From Nectonema munidae (Eukaryota; Nematomorpha; Nectonematoida; Nectonematidae), in the NCBI GenBank assembly GCA_030549495.1, contig JAUIRK010001041.1, positions 1,550,001 to 1,614,000 on the forward strand: a DNA stretch of 64,000 bases, given 5' to 3'. The position numbers were made by a program, and so were the translations under genes. The first letter of the stretch is position 1; each line of letters begins with the position of its first letter. Below, in pieces: positions 11,751-25,163 of this stretch. Under the pieces are notes generated by a model that searched no databases, was not told where the DNA came from, and saw only the letters and a list, made by a program, of their open reading frames with translations.

Positions 11751-13511
11751 ATGCCTCGTGTTAGAAACTTTATTGCTAAAGAAGACTATATTGAAGAATG
11801 CTTGATGCCTGATACAAGTGAAACCGAGAGTTACGACGAAAATGATCTTCATTTAGATTATGAAGACCAAGAGTTCATCGAAAATGATCTGGAGAATGGG
11901 ATAGAAGAAATTCAAATAGTTGATGCTCAGGCAAATGTTTTTGTACCTGTAGTTTCACCCTTGAAACTAAAAGTTCCTTTTTCATCTTTTATTTTTGATT
12001 GGCAAAAAGACATCGACGTGCCCATGTATCCTTTTGCTTTTAAAGAATGGGGTAAGATTAATTTACCTAGTTTAAATTGGGAGGAGAACTTTCCGAATCC
12101 TTTTCAAGTTTTTTGCGAAGTCAGTAATTTTGGTTCTTTGATTGAATATATGAAAAATCAATCTGAAATATACATGCAGCAAAAAGGGATAGTTGGATGC
12201 ATTGAAAAAGAAGAAATAGTTTGCATGATAGGTATTCATATTTGCATGGGATACCATAAGCTACCGAAAATTAAAGACTACTGGTCAACAACGGAGACCT
12301 TAAGGGTGCCATTTATTGCAAACTCCATGCCCCGTGATAGATTCATTTTTTTAAGATCAATTTTACATTTTAACGATAACTCTAAATGTTTATCTAGAGA
12401 TAGCTCTGACTATGATCCATCTTTCAAAGTAGCACCTTTGTTTCTTCACTTTAATAACGCTTTTTCCTCAGCTATGAGTCCAACTAAGCAACAATCTATA
12501 GATGAACACATGATAAAGTTCAAAGGACACAATTATTTAAAGCAATACATAAAGAACAAGCCTGTAAAATGGGGTTTCAAACTATGGGCAAGATGTGATA
12601 GCAAAACTGGATATTTGTTTCAATCTTATTTATACACTGGCAAAAATAAAGAAAATGATTCCAGTTTTTTAGGTGAACAAGTAGTTCAAACTCTTACGAA
12701 AAGCTTAATTGGCAGTAGTGTTGAAATATATATGGACAACTTCTTTTCATCTCCTGCACTGTTCTATCACTTGAAAAAAAATAAAATATATTCATGTGGA
12801 ACAGCTAGAAGAAACAGAAAGCACATGCCCCAAACTTTCATTTCAGATAAAGATCTGAAAAGAGGAGAATCTGACTTTTTTGTTAGTAATGGTATCGGTG
12901 TAGTGAAATGGAAAGACAACAACTCAGTATACATGTTATCGAATTTTATCGACCCAAAAGCAAGTAAATTCGTTGAGAGAAAAAAGAAAGGATGCAAAAA
13001 CAAAGAAATGATCAAGTGCCCACTGATAGTTTCCGAATATAATAAATATATGGGCGGCGTAGACATAATGGGTCAAAGAATTTCATATTATTCTTTAGAT
13101 AGAAAGTCAAGGCACAAATACTATTTGAGAATTTTTTTTGAATTGATTGAAATCGCTCTTAATAACTCTTATATCATATATAAAAAAAAGTTCACTGAGT
13201 CTAGAGGAGCTAACTCGAAAACCATTCTATCCAGTTTCGAATTCAGAGATGAAGTTGTGAAATCCATGGTCACAAACTTTAGTTGCAGAAAAAGAAGCTG
13301 CACAGAACAGTCTATTTCGAAAAAAACTGAATTGGTAACGACTAAACAAGCTGAACATCTTATAGAAACAAGTTCTAGAAGAGGTCGCTGTAAAGAATGC
13401 AGTAAAAGAAAAAAAGACAATAGAACATTCAACAAGTGTTCAAGTTGTGGAATTTTTTTGTGCAATACCAGAACAAGAAATTGTTTCAAAGTTTATCATC
13501 AGAAAGAATAA
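11751..13511 (+). CDS. piggyBac transposase, intact, 586 aa
   Basis: The first ATG of the frame is at 11751, MPRVRNFIAKEDYIEE; the open frame extends to 11733 without an earlier ATG. An acidic N-terminus (residues 10-55) precedes the DDE_Tnp_1_7 domain. The expected acidic catalytic positions can be placed at D251 in SIDEHMIKFKG, D329 in IYMDNFFSS and D438 in YNKYMGGVD. Family landmarks DYWST (176-180) and MPRDRF (193-198) are present. A C-terminal cysteine-rich zinc domain (residues about 547-583, CKEC, CSSC, C, C, H) matches the binding module of piggyBac transposases. The length is close to the roughly 590 residues of the moth element. No stop or frameshift is present. It cuts and pastes DNA at TTAA in the nucleus; activity is plausible but not shown. 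Confidence 0.93.
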   Translation: MPRVRNFIAKEDYIEECLMPDTSETESYDENDLHLDYEDQEFIENDLENGIEEIQIVDAQANVFVPVVSPLKLKVPFSSFIFDWQKDIDVPMYPFAFKEWGKINLPSLNWEENFPNPFQVFCEVSNFGSLIEYMKNQSEIYMQQKGIVGCIEKEEIVCMIGIHICMGYHKLPKIKDYWSTTETLRVPFIANSMPRDRFIFLRSILHFNDNSKCLSRDSSDYDPSFKVAPLFLHFNNAFSSAMSPTKQQSIDEHMIKFKGHNYLKQYIKNKPVKWGFKLWARCDSKTGYLFQSYLYTGKNKENDSSFLGEQVVQTLTKSLIGSSVEIYMDNFFSSPALFYHLKKNKIYSCGTARRNRKHMPQTFISDKDLKRGESDFFVSNGIGVVKWKDNNSVYMLSNFIDPKASKFVERKKKGCKNKEMIKCPLIVSEYNKYMGGVDIMGQRISYYSLDRKSRHKYYLRIFFELIEIALNNSYIIYKKKFTESRGANSKTILSSFEFRDEVVKSMVTNFSCRKRSCTEQSISKKTELVTTKQAEHLIETSSRRGRCKECSKRKKDNRTFNKCSSCGIFLCNTRTRNCFKVYHQKE

Positions 13512-13586
13512 AATAAAAGATTTTTGAAAAATTGATACTTTTTTAATAAATGTTGTTTTTCAATTATTTTTTGTTTAGGGCCGACA

Positions 13587-13602
13587 GGGACATATATGTC
13601 CC
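13587..13602. promoter_or_regulatory. Subterminal palindrome copy 3 of piggyBac
   Basis: A perfect palindrome GGGACATATATGTCCC lies 3' of the transposase and about 130 bp from the right end, matching the left-end copies. Confidence 0.55.
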
Positions 13603-14020
13603 ATGCGTTTTCTCTATGAAAAAACTTTTTTTTTAATTTTCTTTTTTGAAATTTGAAGACCCTGATATGAGGTAATTGAGGACAAATAGATTTTTATTCG
13701 TATTTAATCAAAAAAAAAGTCAGGCCTCTAAGGGTTAATGCAGTAAAACGAACTTTCATTTGTGGGTCGTCATATTTACTTTTTTTTTAACCATTAAGAA
13801 AAATGCACATTTATAAATTAGGCTTGAAAAGCACTAAAAGAAAAAAAAGTACTCAATTCAAAGACTAACTTATTTATCCTTTTTAAATGTGATTTATTGA
13901 CAAAAATGTCAAATGACCGAATATAAGTGCAATATTTTGCAAAAAACGATTCACTCTGTCTCCTTCTCGTTCCCCATGGAACTTCTTCGTGGCACGCAGA
14001 ATACAGCTTGAAAATCACTG

Positions 14021-15306
14021 AGCTAGAAGGTTGATGCAACCAGAATCACAAACAAGGTAATTTGACTTCATAAAATCTGTGCAGTTGTGATGGGATTGAG
14101 AGCGTACAGTGCAACTATAATGTCGGGTAATAATGATGATGTGTTCATTTGATAAAAAATCTTTTATACTAAATTTTGAAAATTATATAAAAAAAAGTTC
14201 GCCCCCCAAATTTTGAGGATATGCGCCCCTGATCTTAATAGAAAAGAAAATAAATATTTCTTCTACTTTTTACATTGAGTGAAGCAGTTTTACGTTAAAC
14301 TACTTTAATCTTTCAACAAAAAAGCAATATTGTTCAAAAATGTGAAGGCATGGCATTTTAATTTTAATTTTCTCAAATACACTTCCAAGCTTGTTGCATG
14401 CCTCCTTCAAATTAACATCAACTCTTCAAAACACACGAATGCTGACTAACTTTAGTGTAAGCCTCCTTAAAATTAATATCATCTCTTTAAATTCTCTTTT
14501 GTTATTATTTATATAAAGGTATTTGTGTGTAAACATAACTCGTGTCCTATGTACAATATTATTTTATATTTTTCATTTGTTTGCTTTCCGCTCAACGACC
14601 TTAATGGCAGAAGGTTTATGCTAAAATGTAGTTATAGAAGGAGACGAGTTTTAGTTTTACAACGCTGACAATTGTGGATTTTTATCAAAAGATATCCATC
14701 TCAATGTGTTTACAATTAACGGCTTCTACGGTATCATATTTTTTTTGCAAATAAATAAATTAAAAAAGTATTATATAAAAATAGTTAAGAGTTCAAATGA
14801 AAAATGTTCACCAAAATTATATAAGAAAATTGAAGAAATGGCCAAATGTGAGGTTTGCTCCTTATAAAGTTGTCCAATAAGCAAAAACAGGGAGAAAGTA
14901 GATGAAAAAGAGTAAAATGATTGGCATACCATGCGATTACAGTGATAATGATAATAGCTTTATGGGGTTGTGTGAGAACGAAAAATGAGAAAAGATTAGG
15001 CTGTTTGGGTAGCACGGGGAAATTCAAGTGCGTGAAAAACCGGAGAATGTGCTTGCAAAACGCACCTCTCAGCAAAGAAAAGAGGATTGAATGACTAAAA
15101 GGATATTGATGAGAAATATAAATAAATCATTATGCTTGTTAAAACCGAATGCTTATCTATATTATGGCGTGGAAACGTGATTAATAAAATAAATTTTCGT
15201 CCAATACAATATATTTATTTATTTATTTATTATTTAATACGTATATGACAAAATAAGTTTAGAAGGGCCATTAAATATTTAAGAGTGATGATGAATCATA
15301 TTATGT
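14021..15306. other. AT-rich DNA, no gene seen
   Basis: A short C-rich/G-rich piece near 14200 (GTTCGCCCCCCAAATTTTGA) resembles the edge of the G-tract MITEs elsewhere in the window. The minus frame at 14785-15075 shows no recognisable motif. Confidence 0.4.
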
Positions 15307-17012
<1,706 letters not shown>

Positions 17013-17040
17013 AGTTTAAAGAAAAGCCTATACTTAAAAT

Positions 17041-17980
17041 ACCTTGATTATTATTTGTTGCTGATTACTATAACTTAACAAAATATTAGGAACTCATATG
17101 TTGGCAATTTTTACCAGAGTTTTGGAGCCGGGCTCGAGCATTTATCTACATGGACCAAGAGTTGGGCCTGAAAGATTAAAAATATGGCCTTATGTTTGGC
17201 TCCAGGCAACTTAAATACATAGTTGTTTTGGAAGTATATATAGTCTAAACCGAATTTCAAGAAAAAGTGAAAAATTTTTGCTAAAATTAAATATACCGAA
17301 TTGCTAAGAAATAACAATTAGAAAGAGTTTTCCATTTTCAAAAATATAATCTGAATTACTATTATTATTTTTCCTACAATAAATAATTAATTAAAATATT
17401 CATCCCCTAAAGCTTCAAAATGAAATTAGATAAGAATATAAATATTGTAAAAATAAAACTTTTACCGGACAATTTATTTTTGCTGCATTAAAAAATCTTT
17501 TTTTTTCAATATTTTATCTTTCAATTTATTTTATTTATAAAATATTTACTGAAATTTATAAAATATTTACTGAAAAGTGTAAGGGTAATTTGGTAAGGTA
17601 TCATATGTGTCTTTTCATTGACGAATCCTAATACACTCCAATGCCTAGGTATAAACAAACGGTCATATGACATTTCATCACACGACTTTTCATCACATAA
17701 GACTTCATCACAGGACATTTCATCACAGAATAACTCTACAGACGATTGTTACAAATAAGTTTCAACTATTGACATATCATATGTTTTGACTATAAAAACA
17801 GAGGGAGTGGCTTTTTATAAACTTTTTCATTGCCTCCATATGTTCTTTTCTCTGTATAGTTTTTCTCGTGTTTTTCTTGTATCCTGTTTTGCCTAGTATT
17901 TGAATTTTCTTTTGATTTGAAAGAAGTTTTTCACCAATAAAAATGGAAGGGAACACTTGTGTGAGTACGGAAAAACTTCT
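17041..17980. other. AT-rich DNA with a short minisatellite
   Basis: Around 17660-17735 there are about four imperfect copies of a motif of about 17 bp, CATCACANGACATTT, just upstream of the MULE relic. It may be part of that element's terminal region. No gene was seen. Confidence 0.45.
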
Positions 17981-19290
17981 AAAGGAAAAGAAACCGTGAT
18001 ATTCAATCAAGAACTGCGAATACTACAAACACCGGGAAAAAGATACTTCTATCGGTACGCTAAGTATCCAAAAAAGGATGTAACACATTCGTCACAACCT
18101 TGGGAAATCGTGTAATTTGACTTCCGAAACCTGAACATTCCCATTTTTTAGATGGAGGAAAAATTAACGCGAAATTAGCCGTCGATCAAATGAAAAGTTC
18201 AATGGGAGAAATTGGAGCAACCCCTATGATCGTTGTTGGACAATATTGCCAAGATGTATCTAGTGCAGCTTTGATGAGAGTTCCGAAAAAACCAAGTCTT
18301 TTGCGAACTTTACAACGGTCTAAAAAAGTTTTGATGTGTCTCCAGTTTTACCAACCTCATTGCATTTCGAAATATTGATGACACAGAAAGATTCCTTATT
18401 TTTGGACATAGTAAAAGGGTAGCCGCTCTGTCAAGTGCACGTTTTTGGATTGCAGATGGAACATTTAAAGTTGCGCCATCTTTGTTTTATCAATTATACA
18501 CACTTCACTTTCAATTTGAAGAAGGTGGTACAGCTGGAATATACGCTCTTCTAAAGAAAAAAAGTTGAAATACTTATAGAAGGATGATTGTTGCGATCAA
18601 AGAATTCGTTCCCGATGGAAATCCAGAACAAATACTCTTAGATTTCGAAATTGCACCAATGGCTGAGTTTCAGTGAACATACCCAAACGCTGAAATTGAG
18701 GGTTGTTTTTTCTATCTTTCTCAAAAAGTGTAGAGAAAAGCTATAGAGTTGAGAATGAAAGTAGAGTTGGAAAGCAATACTGAACTCAGCACATTGGTAT
18801 TGTGTCTTCCTGCGGTTCCTTCAGTTACTATAAATTTGGTTGAAGAAACTTTCAATAGTTTAGCAGATATCATGACTGAAAATGAAAAAATGGACGAACT
18901 TCTAACATATTTCGAACACACATATGTTCGAGGAAGATATAGAAGGAATGGAACAGCGAGAAGTCCACTTTTCCCTATAGAAAAATGGAACCATTTTGAA
19001 AATTCTGTGGAAGGAATTGCTCGAACTACAAATACAGTAGAGGGTTGGCCCTACTCTTTGCAGTTTCTGTTTCAATGCAGTCACCCGACAATTTAGACTT
19101 TCTTAGATGGAATATGTAGAGATATCTCCTTTCAACGTTTAAATTTGATGCAAGGAATCACTGGCGTACTCTACCTACGAATAAAAAATATCTGTCCATC
19201 AAAGCAAAAATTCAATGCCTTACTAGCCTATTTGGTCAATCAGATATTATTTCATACTTTCAGCAAAAAAAATGTTTCACTTTAAGTGTT
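17980..19290 (+). pseudogene. Decayed MULE transposase with FLYWCH-like start
   Basis: Plus-strand pieces match the FLYWCH plus MULE transposases common in arthropods. At about 17985 a FLYWCH-like piece includes GKETVIFNQELRIL and RYFYRYAKYPKK. At 18190 follows MKSSMGEIGATPMIVVGQ. At about 18450 the catalytic region reads ADGTFKVAPSLFYQLYT, then ILLDFEIAPMAEF and YPNAEIEGCFFYLSQ. At 18749-19096 the conserved C-terminal part reads YVRGRYRRNGTARSPLFPIE and TTNTVEGWPYSLQFLFQC. Several frame changes and stops separate the parts (for example the stop at 19094-19096 within what would be a continuous block), so it is dead. It is a plain Mutator-like DNA transposon; its inverted repeats were not located. 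Confidence 0.75.
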
Positions 19291-20895
19291 GTTCTTTTTG
19301 AGGTAATTACAATTGATTGATATTCACTTAATACTAATTATGATACTTCATGTTCATAATAAAATTTTATTATAATGAATAAATTTAGTGTGTAAAAAAT
19401 CTATGCTGTAAGCGTATTTTATAAGAATTGAACAATTTAACTCTTTATCAAAAATTCGCGAAATAAGAGAAATTTGTTGCGAAATCTTTTCGTTCTGGAA
19501 AACCTAGTTTTGAAAACGCTGATTTAAAGCATTTTGATTGATAAACTATGAATATTTTTTAGAATGAAGGGGTATATGTTAAGAAACTAATATATTTTAT
19601 ATTCAAACTAAAATTTTGAATGTGTTTCCTAATAACTCTATGAAGTTTCTGTTAAAATGAAACATAGGCATTATATTTGATCAACCTATTCAATCAATTA
19701 GTCCATGTCAGTCTACTTATTGAAAAGTGTAAAGTATATTCAATATTAGTATGATAGCTAAAACAATTTTTAAAATTTAATTTCAATATATTTTTTATAT
19801 ATTACTTTTCCCTTTTTATAGGTTTGAAAATGGGGGGGGGGGGGGGTTGAAATAGGAATATATCAAACTTTAATTAGTAGACTTATGCTTTTATTAGATA
19901 AAAAACATATATACAAGAGAAGTAAGAGATTGCTATGGAAAATTTTCAGCGTTGGGAAACTTTCTTAGAAGCTATAGTAATTCTAGTAGTTGTTTTCACT
20001 ATTTCTCTTTCTATATATCATATGCAAAAACTAGCACATTCCACAACACACTGTATTTCACTCAATACATGCCCTTATAATTCTCAACTTAAGTAGTCAA
20101 ATTAAGTAGATATTATATAAATAGATCTCTTTTCTGCAAAGTTGAGGGAGTCGGAGCCAGAAACTAAAATATTTCTGCTCCGGAGCCAGACATTTTTCTG
20201 CCTCCGAAACCCTGATTTTTACTAACTAAAGAAGTAACTAAACGAGTAAACAAATTAACAAACTAAAATGACCTATAAAGTGTATTTTCTTAGTGCAAAG
20301 AAAAAAATAAAAAAATTGGTTATTTATAAATTTTTTTATTCTATTCTACGCTTATATACTCAACTAATAGAAAATTTTAGAATAAGCGCTAAGTTTTTCA
20401 TATACATCTGACCTTGTAATATGAGGGTTAAAGTCCATCTTCATTTTTTTGCGATTAACACGAAAAATATTCTATTTCAAAAGTTAATCATATCTTTCAA
20501 TCATGCTCACAATCATAAAAGTATCTTTGTAATTCAAACTTACCCAAACATGTTGATTTATAAGAATGGTATCACAGATCAATGCAATTCAATCATGAAG
20601 ACTAATTAAAGTTGTGATGAATATGCTGAAGCTGGATGCAGATGCAATCATTCCTATTAGAGAATAACAACTTTTTATCCCTCAGAATCTGTTCACAGTC
20701 GCTACGAAACAATCACGCCCTTTGTTTGGAGTAGAGTAAAGTTAATGAACAGTGAAATTTAATTTAATTATTCGCAAATGTCAAAGTTAAGGAATTTTTA
20801 AACTTAAATTATTTTGAATGAATTTTTTTGTTGTTGCAGGCTTGACACTTTTCATTGGGTGTTAATTTAATAGAACAATAGTATATATGTGTCTA
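19291..20895. other. AT-rich DNA, no gene; G-run and degenerate repeat
   Basis: A 15-base G run lies at about 19833. A 'GGAGTCGGAGCC' motif at about 20145-20210 resembles the TCCGACTCC repeats at 51.0 and 59.5 kb. The plus frame 20421-20609 has no recognisable motif. Confidence 0.4.
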
Positions 20896-21529
20896 TATAT
20901 ATATACGATTTTTACTTATAAGTTGTATTTTTTCAATTCTAATTTGTCTTTTTAAGTTCTAAATTGTCTTTGTTCAATTCTAATTTATCTTTTTTAGTCT
21001 TAAAAACTTGTTTTTAAGAATGGGCATTTCTTAATGAGTATATAGCATAAATTGTGCTGGTTTATATTTCATTTTATCCTTTATTTTATTTTTTTTGTTT
21101 CTTTTTTTTCTCATTTGTTAGTTATAATGGCTTAATCTTTTGCTTTTCTCAAATATGAAGATGTTATATCTCAATTATGTAATTGGTTATCTATGAGTAA
21201 TTCTATAAGCTAGTTTATTTTACCTTTTGAATTACTCTCATATCAAACTGTTAAATTAATGTCTGTGTTAAATTTGAATGTTTTTTTTGATCAATATTTA
21301 TTTCAATTTTGTATTTTTGTGATATGTAAATAACTCTCTCTCTCTCTCTAAATTGTCTTTTTTCAATTTTATTTTGTATCTTAGAAAGAGCGTTTAGAAT
21401 TTAAAACATTTTAGAACTTAAAAAAGACAAATTAGAATTGAAAAAAGACAATTTATAATTAAAAAAAGACAATTTATAATTAAAAAAAGATAATTTAAAA
21501 GTAAAAATTGTATATATATATATATATAT
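20896..21529. mobile_element. Large inverted-repeat MITE of the TTGTCTTTTTTCAATT family
   Basis: The left arm (20896-21010) carries several copies of TTTCAATTCTAATTTGTCTT and begins TATACGATTTTTACTT. The right arm (21370-21529) carries the complement, AAAAAGACAATTTATAATTA, repeated and ends AAAGTAAAAATTGTATATA. Both ends run into TA dinucleotides, which fits insertion at TA. There is no coding capacity. Confidence 0.65.
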
Positions 21530-22575
21530 TCGAAAACTTAAAGAAGTTGGACACGGATGATAGCTGCCTCATAAATTTCAGTCGCATATTCCGAAACTTC
21601 AAAAAGATGAAGACGAAGGCAATCGTTCATACTTTATTCACTATAAGCAATTACATATTGCTATCGTACATCTAGATTTTTGTGTCTATCTAGTTTGATA
21701 CTTTTTTTACAATAAAGTTTGTTCCTCGGTGCTTGATTTGAAATAATAAAAAATGGAGAAACCTCTGCGAAAAACTGGTATAGTTGATTACAACAAAGTG
21801 CTGAAATGTTAAACATTGCATCATCAAGTTGACTCAAAATAAAAGCAAACTAATTTCTATGTATAAATTTACTTTTATCAAATCATGATGTTTTGTGTTC
21901 CATTAAAAATTGTTACTCATGTAATAACTGAATTCATTAGTTGTAAATATTAACAATGTGTAATATATGTAATTCCAATCTTTAGTTTACCCCTTGTTAA
22001 GTTCTCAATACCTTATTTTGACTTTATGACTGTTCCAATTTTGTGCATAATTTTAATATATCTGCCATATAGCGGTCATTTCTGAAGAATTCAAGTTCAA
22101 TTTCACTGTTAAATCTTAGTTTTTACTTTTTTTTCATTCTATTTTTTTATTGTATTATTAATTTAAATGACAAATATAATTAATAAATCTTCTTCTTCTA
22201 TGTATATTTCTAATTATCACTAAAAGTTCTATTATTCTGAGTCTAAATATGATAAAAGTTTAAGTCTCAGTAATTTTTGGCATCAACAACAATAATGTAA
22301 CTTTTAAAATTGAAACCTTTTTACTTTGTGTTGGCTCAGGCGAAATGCTAAAAACCAAGAAGTTTATTTAAATGTAGTAAATTTTGAATTAATTGAAAAT
22401 AGTTTCTGACTAAAGAAGATTTTTGGTGAAGATACTATATATATTGATATTGATATTGTCTTGATGTCAAATTCTTCAGAGGCAATTAATGAATTGTCTC
22501 GAAAACAAATTACCCAAAGGCCAAATCTCTCCCCCCCCCCCATCCCCCCCGAAAACTGAATAATATAGGTGTATG
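21530..22575. other. AT-rich DNA, no gene seen
   Basis: Only short AT-driven frames are present. C runs near 22531-22550 adjoin the next MITE. Confidence 0.4.
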
Positions 22576-22849
22576 CAAGCCCTTAGCCAGAAAAAAATTT
22601 AGGAAAGGCCAAAAACATAACAGCAAGAGGGTTCCAAAATAGCTATATCCCATTATCTCTCTATATTAATTAATATTAATATAAATAGCTATCGAGTGGT
22701 GTTAGATTAGTGTAAATTTACAAAATGAGAGTTAATTTATGCAAAAGTTTTCTAATTCCTTTAGAAATATTATTAATTTAAAATTTTAGGTAGAAGGGGG
22801 GGGGGGAGGCTATAGCCTTCTCTTGTCTCCCCCTGTCTGGCTACGGCCT
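22576..22849. mobile_element. Possible small MITE with GCCNTAGCCAG ends
   Basis: The left end GCCCTTAGCCAG and the complement of the right end GGCCGTAGCCAG form a short imperfect inverted repeat, with an internal G run of 14 bases. No target duplication was confirmed. Confidence 0.4.
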
Positions 22850-25163
22850 ATAGTGTATGTAAATGGGGATAGGAAATAAGTAGCCAAACTTTAGCAACCA
22901 TTGTTACATTAGTAAGCATTTTGATATTTGTATTTCACTTTAAAAAATCATTTATATTAGGGTAGACTTAAGATCGACCATCGGATGCAAGCCGTCCTTC
23001 CCGCCCGCTTTAGATATGGTACTGGTCGAGAGCAAATTTGCAGGGGGAAACTTTTGAGGAAAAGTAACAAAACGTGGTCATTATTAAACTTGATACTTTT
23101 CAAGCTATGTCTTTTCACTTAGAATAAAACCAAATACACTATCGCTTGATTATATTCTCTCTAAAAAACGAATTGATATAGATTAGTTTTGCGAATATTA
23201 TTTTAATTGCTATATTTACAATTAAAAAATATCAAAATCGTAGCAACTCTATGCTAATTGTAAAATTCAAAATTTGGCATTATCCAAAAATTAAAAATCT
23301 AGCAATTTTGCGAAAACACACGATCTGCAAACATTTCTTGTATTGCACTGTTGGATCAAATAATGAATTTAAAAATCTCTAAACACCTACAATAATTCAC
23401 ATATGGTTTATAAAATATTCAAAAAAAATTATGGAGATTGACTATGAATAAACCGGAATCATTGGGACTGTGAAGAAACCGAATTAGCTGTGTATCAGGT
23501 ATAAATACTTCAAAATTACAAAGTAATCACCATATCTTGAATAAAAAAATTTTTAGATTAAACTTTTCCCTAAAAAAACTCTTAATTTTTTGGAAACAGA
23601 ATCAATGCTGAATTATATATGGAACCGGATTACTGATTGCTTGATTAGCGATATAGTGAGCATGTATGATGAAAAGAATTTTGAAATTAAAAAACTAAGT
23701 AAAATAACAAATAAGTCTTTGAAAGGATGATGAATTTCTTTAGCTGAGAAGGATGAATTTCTTTAGCTGCAATAGATTATATATTTGAATTAGACTTGTA
23801 AATATGCTATTTATGAAATTGACATCACATTATAATCAATTTGATTCATTCGATTTGCACACATGATATATTTTAGTTTCACTTACTAATAGTATTCCTT
23901 TCTTTGGATTTGAGATGTCAAAGATTTAGATCAACAAAATGCTTGATTTATTAATGCTGACCCTCATGAAGTTTAAAGATGATGAAGACTAAGAATATTT
24001 ATGATGGAAGCAAGACAATTCGATCTTAACACAATTCAGCCTCTCGACAATTCGGGCTTTGAATATATTGATTTAAAAATTGACTTAAGGATGAATTGTA
24101 CAAAGGCCAAATTATCTCGAGACTGTCCAGCGACTGAATTGTCCTTGAATCAATTGTTCAAAAAAAATTTATATGACTTACCTAAAAAGGTAGTTTTCTC
24201 GGATATAATAGTCTTAAAAGAGTAAAAATATGCAAAAAGTGATTACATCGCAACTTACGAAGGAGGAATTTGAATAGAAAAAAAATGATATGAAGAAAGA
24301 ATATCGTTTCCCTGACTTTTCTGTCTCTACCTGCTGAAAGATTATGACATTAATTTCTAAAAATAATCCATACTTTTAGGCTGTGACAACGAGTTCGCAC
24401 AGATTTCATTTTTTTTCATTTGCCATCCAAGTGTTCAACACTTTTTGGTGTAATTAATTGAAAAATGATTTCAAGTTAAGCACATTTTTTGCCAGAATCC
24501 TGAAATTTTGACAGTCAATTAATTAGATGTATGTATATTGTATATATATACGTGTATGCTATGTACTGTGTCCTCCTTTAATCGATGAAACATTTTATAC
24601 CAATTTCCTCTTCATTTTTTACTCAAACTGCCTGTGATCAATAATAATCGCACTTCAAAATATCTGATGATATTTGTTCGATTTTTTGCATCGAACTTGT
24701 GTTGGTGGTGGTATAGTGTGATGATGTCCATCCCATTCAATAACTAAATCAAGCATAATCAAAATACCAAATTTCATCCAACATTCAAAATAGTTAGAAA
24801 TGAATTATTATTATTAATAAAGATTTTGAAGTTTTTCAATCCCAAACTATTGATTGAATCAATAATTTTTTAGCTTTGTAGCAAGGAGGGGGTTGACTTT
24901 TCAGCTAAATCTAATTGAATTCACTGAATCTTGAGCTTTTAATTAAACACATTTTACTTCATTTTTTCATATGCGATTTGGTATATTACTTCAGAAGGCT
25001 TTGGTCACGTTCAATCATAGACTTCTTGAATATGAAAACTGGTATCTACTATGTTCAGTATTTCTAACTTGAGTCCTAAGGTTAAGTTTAGATCTTCGTA
25101 TCCTTCTTTTGATCTTGTAGCATATCGTTATAAGTAACCAAGCAGAAACTACTGATGTAAATA
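22850..25163. other. Gene-poor DNA to the left of the hAT element
   Basis: The plus frame 24001-24225 (starts MMEARQFDLNTIQPLDN) is less AT-biased than its surroundings and could be a decayed coding fragment, but I recognise no family and see no splice signals. The rest is AT-rich. Confidence 0.35.

Larger units (their letters stand above)
11031..13738 (+). mobile_element. Complete piggyBac element with TTAA target duplication
   Basis: TTAA at 11031-11034 and 13735-13738 flank an element of 2700 bp (11035-13734). The left end starts CCCTTTAAGGGC and the complement of the right end reads CCCTTAGAGGCC, short imperfect inverted repeats of piggyBac type. One intact transposase frame lies inside. 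A palindrome, GGGACATATATGTCCC, occurs three times, twice near the left end and once near the right. The element looks structurally whole and young, and it interrupts an older hAT element. Confidence 0.9.
9640..14020 (-). mobile_element. Old ZBED5/SCAND3-like hAT element, split by a piggyBac
   Basis: The 5' end on the minus strand is at 14020, where the complement reads CAGTGATTTTCAAGCTG, a hAT terminus. Decayed minus-strand coding follows in order: YDDPQMKVRFTA (about 13760), then after the piggyBac a BED-finger piece EEKYKCPLCSEVLASTFLKP (about 11000), ECAKLVVKLKK (about 10790), LKNVFNEVIETMYFIKVNA and LLLHSNVRCLSKGKF (10010-9860), and FNLALQGKEIRVL (about 9660). These resemble, in order, the N-terminus, zinc finger, mid-domain and the 'NLSLQG' region of vertebrate ZBED5-type domesticated hAT transposases. 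Several stops and frame changes break it. A 40-bp direct repeat (CCATGTGCTGTAAAAAAATT) at about 10022 and 10541 marks an internal duplication. The far end was not located. Confidence 0.65.

Noticed and set aside
24001-24225. Open frame MMEARQFDLNTIQPLDN as a gene
   Set aside because: No family, no splice signals; may be chance or a decayed fragment.
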